This document shows, one piece after another, positions 49,501 through 60,100 of a stretch of 64,000 bases of DNA (position 1 is its first letter; every line of letters begins with the position of its first letter). Source of the DNA: Hofstenia miamia (taxonomy: Eukaryota; Xenacoelomorpha; Acoela); the NCBI GenBank assembly GCA_004352715.1, contig SCFE01000073.1:680565-744564 (forward strand), read 5' to 3'. The notes below the pieces were generated by a model. The model saw only the letters and a list, made by a program, of their open reading frames with translations. It did not search any database and had not been told where the DNA came from. Both the position numbers and the translations under genes were made by a program.

Positions 49501-51160
49501 TCATGCCGATTACGTGTCAGATATTATTGAGTATTTCAAGGTAATTTTTATTAAAGTTCAATCAATATAATCATTATGCGTAAGAAAAATGAATTGAAAA
49601 TATATTAAATGTAGTGCACCTGTGTTTAATTCGTTTTGTATGTAAATATTCGTCTTTAATAACATTGTTAGAATTTCAAATGGTTTTCATATAGGTGAAT
49701 TTAATCCAGATTTAATCAAATCGAACATAAATATCATCTAAAAACCCATAAAATATAGGAATTTAAACTATTTTTAAGTTTCAAATGGAGGTTGACCATA
49801 TTCGTTTAAACGAGCATTGGTAAATCGAACGATTAAACCTTCCAAACAAAATTGTTCACATTATTTTTACTTTCCTTCTGAGAAATTGCCGTTTGCCCTT
49901 CTTTGTGAGGATTTGAAGTATATTCAATAACATTGACATCTGTTTGTTCATGCGCCGACTACGAGATTTCTCCGCGGGATAGTTTTGGTGAAACTTTGAT
50001 CCCTTCATCTGCTTTCTTGTACCGCGTAGTAGTATTTTCTTGGTGAGTTGATCCGTTTTCTTTCTAAGGTTGATGTGCTCGATATGCTATTTGATCTCGC
50101 CCGGAAATCCTTGACTGACTTAGTTTGTCTCTGATAGCCAGTCATTGACCATGCCGAATTGTTTGCTTATGGGGATGATGAACTTCCCGTTTTATTCAAT
50201 ATATCTGTTATCAGTTTAACTGCAATATTGAATACACTTTTATGATTGTAACTCTAGTTCTTGAGTTTTCAGTAAAAATATCAGGGATATTTTTAGAAGC
50301 TCGAGCGACGCTATTTTCTACAGTATTCGGGGAATCATCAATATTCAATTTCATACAAGGTGAGAGCAATCGTGGTGGATTGGTTAATACAAGTTCAGGT
50401 AGGCGTTTGATATTTAGATATACATACAAAATTTCTTTGCAGAGTCATTTAGGTTTAGAGGAAGAATCACTTCTTTTATGTGTACATCTCATGGACCGCT
50501 TTTTTATGCTTAATGAAGTAACTTTAGTAGAGATTCAGTTGGTTGCTGTCGCTTGCCTCTTGATTGCGTCAAAGTATGCTGAAGAATTGCCTGTTGAGGT
50601 TTTTGTTTATTCCTGGTTGGATAGTTATTTAAAATTTACATGTGTGCTTGATTACCGCCTACGTGTAAATCTTATATTGGTTTCCATCGGTGAATTCAAT
50701 CGCGGTCAATCGTTACATTGAATTTATTTCAGGAATTTATTATTGTGAAAATCTTGCAATGCCCAGAGGGGAGAAATGAAATAACTTCTGATCTAATTTT
50801 TTTTCAGCTTTCCATTTGAAGCCCGGATGTCAACATGTTTGTTTATTGAAATCGTGTGGTAAATTAATCCTGTAGAATAATGACAAATTTGATCATTAAT
50901 TTTTTTAACATTTTTCGACAACTTATTAATGGAATTTAAACTTGAAGTGTGTCATTTTTACCTATACAATTTCTTGACCTAATTGGTATTGTACTATTAT
51001 TTATTTATTACCACATTCACTATTCCTGTTCGACTTTCAGAATTTTTAATATTTTCCAACATTTACAGTAAAATTCGTTGTCGTTTAAAATTAATATATC
51101 AATTGGCATTTATGCAAACTAAGTTATTTAAAATATGGCTTGAAATAACAATAGTTATTC

Positions 51161-51191
<31 letters not shown>

Positions 51192-54100
51192 TTGTAGCGA
51201 GGACACTTTCAATGATTATTTCCTTAAGTTTATCAGGATTGAGTATCATACTGCAATTAATTGCTGCCTGATTTGATTGCTCGTACTAATGGAGCGATCC
51301 CTGCCGATGCTTAATAAAATTCGTTAGTTTCAATTAGAATATCGATAGATTTTTTCCTTAAGTGTTACCAGATTTAGTAGCGTCCATCACAGATAGAACT
51401 AGTTAAGTTTGACTCGTTGGCAACAGTTTTTGAGGAACGGCAGAATGAGTTGGATTTGTCAAATTGGGAAATTTGGAATGCAATCGTCTACTCAATCAAA
51501 GAATATGGTAAGATGCGGATAACTGTGTTTTACGTATCGAAATTCGCGAACATATATTCAAAACAAGAAAATCGCAAGTTAAGTGTTGCTGCCGGTATCT
51601 AGGCTGACATGTATTGATTAAGTACTTAAAATGAGGAGTTGCTAAAACGAGTCAGAAGTCTTTTTTGACATTATTCAATTTAGAAATTTGAGATATTCAG
51701 CAAGCATTATTTTCCTGAAAATACAAAAGTTGGGTTTGGCAAAAGCTGATGCATAATGACGCACATCATCACTTTTCTATCTGCGATTTGCATCACCTGA
51801 TAGAATTGGAACAATCCATCAAATTCAAATGCGTAGTGTTTATTCTGCATCGATGCCGTACCAATTATCGGATAATACCCAATTGCAACGTGTACAATGC
51901 GCCCAATCCATCATCGAATTGTTTGATCGCTTGGGTAACTTCATGTACGACATGTATAAATGGATTGCGCTCCAACCAACACCTATTACAAATTACAATG
52001 GCAACATGACATCGCTAAATGTCATGTATAACGGCACACAACAGAATTTTTCCATCGACGCAATATTACTTTGATAAAAAAGAGTTCATACTCACAGGAC
52101 CTCAATTTCCCCCAATCTGTGGGTAAATTGTTCCCAGATAGTTCTTGGGAAAGGTTAGAAAAATCAGCTAAAAATTATTTTCAAGCAAAGAAATGGACAA
52201 AAAACTACATGAAGGGGCCCAATCGGCCCCCTTCAGTGCGATTAGGATTAAGAAAGTTCAAAAATTTTTATACCATGAAAGAAGAGGAGATGAATTGCAT
52301 GAAGATGGAGTTGGAATGTTGTTGCCTGCTATAATTCAATTGAAGAAACGCTCGTTGCCAATAAATACTGAAATTTATCCATAGATCAACTGATGAAAAC
52401 CAGTTTACTTGATACATTACATATAAATCGTTTTCGCACGAATCATTGTATAATCGAATGAGGAATCGCATGATGAAGGATTTAAGAGTAGAGCAGCAAT
52501 GTTAAGATTTTTAAATGTTGCAAAGAATAAGATCAAAGGTTGAACCATTTTGTGTGGAAAAATGTACAAATTGATTAAGCCGTAGGCGAAATGAATGAAG
52601 CAATTATCAGCGTTTGAAGTCAAGAGTAATTAGGATACCAGTAAGAGGATTCTTACTAGAGAATTTTGTCATTCTGTCCCGATATTAAGAGAGAAATAGT
52701 AAATAGGACTTGCTTTGCTAGTCAAGTGATAAATTCCTAGTGTGCGTTTCTCAACATGTAGAGGGCTTTGCAAGCATGCTACTAACGTTTTTTTGTGAAG
52801 TTGTTACTATGCCTCCCTCTTGTACAAATATCAGACGATCATTTATTCTAAGTTGAGCCGAAAAATCGTCGTTGAACTTTGGCAGTAACAATTTATTTAG
52901 AATCCTAAACAACTCATTCTTTTCTGGAAGGAATTCACTGGTTCCAAAATGTTGTTTTATGAAAGGTAGGCCAGTGTATATGCATTAGCTGTAGGGGTTC
53001 TGAATGATAAGCTGTTGTGGTTTGGTTTTCAACAATAATGTAAATTTCGTGTTCTTGTTTTTAAAATGCAAATATACATAGTTCATTTAAAGGAAGTGAA
53101 ATAAGTATGTAATACGTGCTGTACTAAAGTTTGATTGACCATACTGCCATATTTGCGTCTTATTTCCTGTATTCTGTACATATGTATGCATATGTGCTAT
53201 AGCTAATCATTATACTCTATCTACACCAACGCTTAAATTTTTTAAATCGTGGAATGAATGTTATTAAGCGAACTCACCTGTAAGCTACAGGATGCAACCG
53301 TCAATTGTAAGACGACTTGTAATGATTTCATTTAACGACATCATTGTCGTATATGTACAATTTTATAGAAATTTAATGAAATTTATGTATTAGCTATCAT
53401 CACTACGCTATTTAGATAAATAAGTTGATATTTTTAACTGAAAGCAGTTATAGACCAGCAGATATTACTAAAATGGAGTTACGACTACTAGCATTTCTTG
53501 AATTTAACATCAATTTTCCAACACCATTCACTTTCTCATATATTTTCTGCAATGAAAAAACAACGGTAAGTTAGCTTATATTTATTACGCATCCATTTTT
53601 CTAGTGACCAAATACAGTGGCGGTGATAAAGGTTCACACACCTAAAAAATTGGCATTTCAATTAATTGTCGTAGGATTCAGCTATTTTTCTGAGGCAATA
53701 ATGGTGATCTTTAAAATGATAAAGAAGTTTTTCTTACAACGTTTGAGCTAATACTTTCCATTTCAAAATTTTTGGGCTGGTAAACAATGTGCACCCACCT
53801 GCATATGTTGAACAAACATTTTGTTTCAGGAATAAATTATTAGGTTTGGAAATGTAATAAAAATAGAATTTATATACAAAATTAGATAATTAGTACTTTT
53901 TAGTGTACATAAACGTCCAAAATCGGCTTCTTTTGGCTTGAAAGATTTGTTAAGATTCTCAATTAATGAGTTTGGAATGTTATGAAATTCCTCTTGGATT
54001 GTTTCCCATAATTAAAAAATTTTGAATTATATTTAAATCATTTGACTGAGCCTGCCAATTATACAAGTTTAGGACTCCATTTTGTTCTAGAAAACGCTGA

Positions 54101-57100
54101 GTTTGTTCAATTTGTGACATGGTGCACCATCTTGTTGCATAATTTGTCTTCAAGGAATAGCGACATAGTCTCCTTCAATATTTAGATGACTTTGTGACTA
54201 TCCATGTTGCCATCAACTTTTACTATTCTTCATTGTCCACAGTATTTGTATACCCCATACCCCACTGTTTTCAGATTGTATTTGGGTGTTCTCTTGAAGC
54301 ATTACGTGTTCGTTGTACATGAGTTCTTTTTCGCCCCTATAGTTAAATTTTGGACTCGTCTGCGTAAGCGATTTTATTCAAATCACTGTTTTCCATAATA
54401 ACAAAATCGCGACACCATTTTATTCTGACATTTCGCTGCTTCGCCGACGACTTGGGGCATTTAACTGCAACTCTGTCTACCAGCGCAGCATTATTGAGGC
54501 TCGTTCTGATAGTCCGATTGCTGACTTCACTACTTAGTTGGCCTTATGCATGCAATTCATCGTGCATTTAAAGTGCTGCCAATCATTGACGGGCGTCCTG
54601 GACTTTTCTTGGGTTAAGTATTGCCAGCTGCTTTAAAATGATTGACAAAATCGTGAACAGTTAACTTCTTGAAAATCTGTTCAAGTGACAAGTGTGATTT
54701 TATTAAATGACCTTTTGAAGACAATAATACTGATTTGCTGTGATCAGTGAAAAAATTAAATAAAATTGCCAGAAAAAATATGCAACTAAACCTTGTATGC
54801 GAACCTTTTTGTTCAGGAGTGTACACCTGTTGAAATCAAAAATAAACTATAATACGCGTACTGCTATTGTTAACATTTTATTGTTCACCTGAAAAGCAAT
54901 TAGGCATGTGATATATCTAATGTAACAAAAATATTGTGACATTGTGAAATATCAGCTTTTGAAGGAACATGATGTTAATTTCATTCAACTGTACGAACCT
55001 TTATGGCCGTCACTGTAAATCACGTCTAAAAATCATTATCTGTATTATCTTTCAACCATATTTATGGTGAATGATAAACCATTTTTAATTTACTGCTTTG
55101 AATTATTTGAAACATCGCTACTAATGGACTTCTAATTGTCCTGTAATGTTAGCAAGGAAAATTTGAATTTGTATATTTTGCGTAATCGTTCGTGAAAGTA
55201 ATATTAAATTTTTCCTTAAAGAAAAGGCAACCAATTAATTAAAAGGTTCTGAATTCAATGTATGATTATGTCTTATAATCTGATTTTGTAAATGAAATAT
55301 TTCCCCAAAATATAGTTCTAACTTTAATTGTACAAAATTTTTATAAGAATGTTAAGAAAAATTATTAATGTAAAAAGTGACTGACTCGTTTCGTTTAATA
55401 GTCCTGCTTACATAACGAGAAATATGAATAACTGACTATTTATTCAAATGAAAAAAATGGCGTTTTAGGCTTTTTCAAAAACGTGACGTGCTTAGTTTTT
55501 TTAGTTATATCGGGATTACCTGATGTATTTTATTGGCCCATTTTGAATTTTATAATTCCAGCAAGAAAAATTATTTGTTACAGAACTCGTCCTAATCAAT
55601 ACATAAATTAGCTAAGTTTTCCACAACACAACGCAGACCCATTATCATTTTCTAAATTCCATGTAAATAATGTTAATTAGGAAATGTATTATGTCATGAA
55701 AATGTGAAGCTTTGAGTTGATTTTTAGTATAATGTCTTGGTCAGACGAAATGTAGTCAATTTTTTATTAACGACAAGTAATGTCATTTAAGTTGATAATA
55801 TACAGGGTGACCTTAAAATATCCACGCTATTTCAATTTTAAAGATTAGATGGCTTAATTTATTTTAACATATACACTATTATTTCCTTCTTTATATGGTT
55901 AGATATAACATTCTTTTCATATCAATAGAATCATGATTAAACTAAGCTTGTGTGATGAAATTAGGCAAAACTATATACTCCGAGTATAAGACTAAGTAAT
56001 ATTTTAAAATTGTTACAAACCTTTGTTAGGCATAATGGTAATCGATGAATAGATTTATAGATGACGAAATTGTTGACTATTCAAGTAAACTCCAATGCTA
56101 TCCAATTTTTTCGTATTAACCTACAGCGCATTATAGAAAAATACAATATGCTTATTCGTTGAAGTCAACTTTCATTTACATACAATAATATATTAGCACA
56201 GTATTACGATATGCGAGTACGCATTCACCAAATCAAAAAAGCAATAGATTATTGAATTCAATTTTAGGTAGACTATGGATGTTGTCGCACTTTTCGAACG
56301 ATTTCAACAATCCTACTGCTAATTTTCTTGTATACATATTTTTAGTAAAAACGTTTTCTTTCAAATGAAATATAAATGGAGTTCAGTGATAAAAAATACC
56401 AATTTATTTCTTATATTTTGTGTTTAAGAACTATGAAATTCAAAACTTCTGCAAACTTTTTGTATACTTCATTATATTTTAGATAATTTCCATTTAATTG
56501 GATTTTTCAACTTGAATAAACCATTATGGTTTGTATGGCCTGATAAAATGGATTTTTATCGATTTTGTAAACTAAACAAACGAGGTTTACTGATCATATT
56601 GAGACACAACATTGTTGTATTCAAGTGAAGAATGTATGAACTCTGGAGAAATTATAGCAATTGTGCTGTAAAACTTTAATTTTTGTCTTTTAATCGCATT
56701 TCATTTGATGCTCGAAATTCCTTAGTGATTCCTGGATTGTATTGAACTCTATTATTTATATCGGTTTACAACATTTTATTTCTATAGATGCTTCGCGATG
56801 TAATTACAGAAAACAACTCTGTGCGATATATAAATTGTTATTGAAGCCATTTTCACAATTTTTTACTTAAATCTTTTTAAAGTCGTGTAAAAATGTGGTC
56901 TAAATATGTGTGTTAACCTCACTATATTACTCAAATATACGAATTTAGACGCGGCATTTAGTAAGTTATATCATCGAATTAAGCATGTGCGATAGTGTCT
57001 ATCAGTTCTTTCTTCCATCTGTAATCGTTGCCAGTTCATTATATTGTGCCAAAATTTTATTGTCTGGTGATGGACGAAAAACTCTGTTGACCAATCAGCT

Positions 57101-60100
57101 CGACATATCGTGTGCAATAACAGGGTAAGCAGTGCTTTTAAGTTTAATCGTCAAGTCATCTAATGCTCATTATTAATGTAATAAAAACCCATCAAACCAA
57201 AATGTCTATTTTTAGCTATGGGTCTCAAACTCTTTGGCCATGCGTATCTCGATTGTTTGAATTAGTTTCAAATGCTGCCTCTAGTCCCATTCAAGTAAGT
57301 AGTTTGTTTCATCTTAACTAAATGTGTTTTTTAAAAATGAATTAATGCCTTTCTCAGGGGATACTCATAAATGGGTAGATAGGATTGCAAAGTTTTTGCA
57401 ACGATTAACTGGGGCGCACTATTATTTCCTGGTCAGTTTTTGTGACAGGTGATATTTATTTATTAATCAATAGTATTTTTATTTTCATTTTAATTGCAAT
57501 TTTTGGTAAACCAATTAAGCTATCGTTAAATTCATTTGATGATTAATTTTTTTATTTTCATGTTATTCTTGTTCTTGTTCATTCTAATAATGTAATATTG
57601 AATTAAATTTGCATGTGTAAAAGATAGAATATAAAATTGCAGGTTTTTACTTATTAAGTTACATTTAATGTTTTCTATATTTTATTAACGCATATGAGCC
57701 AACAATTGGAAAATATTGATATCATATAGTTGTTTTGTTAATGAAGAATTATCTATTTCATTGGTAATGTATGTTGCTATCATGTAGGTTATAGAGGTCA
57801 TTTTCAGGGCCAAAAGTATAGCGCAATAAAATATGAAATAATACATTGTCAGAAAATAATTAACATCAAAGAAATATTAAAAGTAACAGCCTTCGTTTTA
57901 CATAATTGGCGCTTTCTTTATTTGCTGACTTAAACATTAGATTACGTTTTGCGCCATACTTGACCCTGTATCTTCGGGTACTGCAAAAACACATGGTATT
58001 ATATTATAATCATTGTAATATGGAAGAAATACTCTATATCGTACCATTTATTAATTATAGGTTATGAAATTTTCAATTTCAACTATTTTCACGCAAAATA
58101 TTCTTCCTACGAATTCCTAAGAAATTTTTCAAAACTGTTACCTTCACAGGCCCACAATACAGAAAGTTGTAGACAGATGAATAGATACAAGTCATATTAT
58201 GTTGAATAGTGCAATACATCCCTGTGTTTTTATTAAGCATGCATAGGAACTAAAATATACTCATTTGTGGTAGTCAGGTACCCTACTATACAAAATCAAG
58301 TTGTTAGAATATTTTAAAATAATTTTGACCTACGTTTTATCCAAATTTTTAGTTTGTAACGAAAATGTAGCAAGCGTGAGATTAGGATCAATGCTACTTT
58401 TATGTCCGTTTCTTGTAATACAGGGTGATTCTAAAGTAACATACACATTTATATCCAGCATAAATTTTTATTCAATACAGGTGACCCGTTAAAGATATAA
58501 GGAAAACATCAACAATGTATTAGCATTTTATGTAGTTATGAAATAATGCTACCAACATTTACTGTATTTGCATTATATACACACTTATACGAGTAAGTGA
58601 TTTCTGCCTGTCAGTATTTGTGCAAGTGAATTCTGTTCAGGTGACGCGATTATCAACAGATCAGTGTGTTTTTATTGTGGAGCATTACTTCAAGCTTGGA
58701 TATTCTAATGTGGCTGTTCAACGTGCTTTTCGTAATGAATATGGCAAAAATCAAATTGCACCATCAAACAATGCCATTAAGTCACTGATATCCAGATTTC
58801 GGCAAACTGGTTCTGCTGCTGATCTACCCAGATCTGGTAGCCCTTGCACCAGTCAACACAATGTTGAAACTATTGATGGTGCTTTGAATCTAAGCCAGAC
58901 AATTCCATTCGCCGAGTCATCCAAGAAGTAAACATTCCCTAGTCAACTGTTAGAAGAATAGCGCGGCAAGTATTGAAGTTTTATCCGTATAAAATCAGCG
59001 TTTTGCACGAGTTATCTGACGCAGCGTGCGGTCAAATGATTGCATTTTCAAGCTGGATGATGAACATCATCGACAATGATGACAATTTCCTGGACAATTG
59101 CTTCTTTAGTGATGAAGCCCATTTCCACCTTGACGGTTATGTCTATAATCAGAATTACCGCTTTTGGGCCAAAGAAAAACCGAATGCTAATTTCACCAAG
59201 CCTTTACCCAGTATAAAAGTAATATTTATGGGGGAGAATTAAAGATAAAGTGTATTGCAATCGTCCCACTACAACTGAGCGGTTGAAGATCGCAATTGAA
59301 AATGAAATTTTGATGAAGATGAGTTAGAACGCGTGTTTAGTAGTTTTTATGATCGTTTGGTGATGTGTGTGGAAAATGGTGGTCGCCATGTTGGTAGCAT
59401 TATTGCATAACTTTACATAAAATGCTAATACATTGTTGATGTTTTCCTTATATCTTTAACGGGTCATCTGTATTGAATAAAAATTTATGCTGGATATAAA
59501 TGTGTATGTTACTTTAGAATCACCCTGTATTAGCTGGAAGTTAATTTTTCTTATTGCCTTGTTGTCAAAACGCAAATACGCAAAAGTGACTTGATATACT
59601 GCACGCAGAAACATGACACTAATGAACGCACAAATTTCATCAAGGTTAGTTTCAATAAAGTTATTCCATACACTTAATGACTCTCGCGATTGATTGACAG
59701 TACAATTATATTGAAAGTATCGTCTGACTTATTACTTTCCAAGAATCAGTAGAACATATTCTCTGTATGGCATAATGCGTAGCACCTCCGTTTTCTGATT
59801 ATATTTTCAGCTCTATCTCGTCCATGATTGTAATCAATAACATGACTGACAATTCATTGTCCCATTTGGTAAAAATGTAAATTTTATTAAACATGGAAAA
59901 TTACTCCATAGAAGCATAAGAATTTGAATGTAATCTCGTCATGTTGAATGACATTCGATTAAGTTTTAAACAAGATTTCAGTATTGGTACTCAGATAAAA
60001 TCAAAGGAACAAATGCTAACTGTAGAAATGCAGAAACATCACAGAGACTGTAAATTACAGGAAGCAATAGTAATAGCGGCATCTCATGTTAAATTAAAAA

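Noticed and set aside
50599-50721. Continuation of the cyclin exon 5 frame for about 40 codons
   Set aside because: The frame is open, but using it breaks the cyclin alignment; stopping at GAG|gt and resuming at 53416 matches the fold and keeps phase 0.
55801-55860. cagggtgacc start resembling a mariner terminal repeat
   Set aside because: No matching inverted end was found within the following kilobase, so it cannot be called an element.
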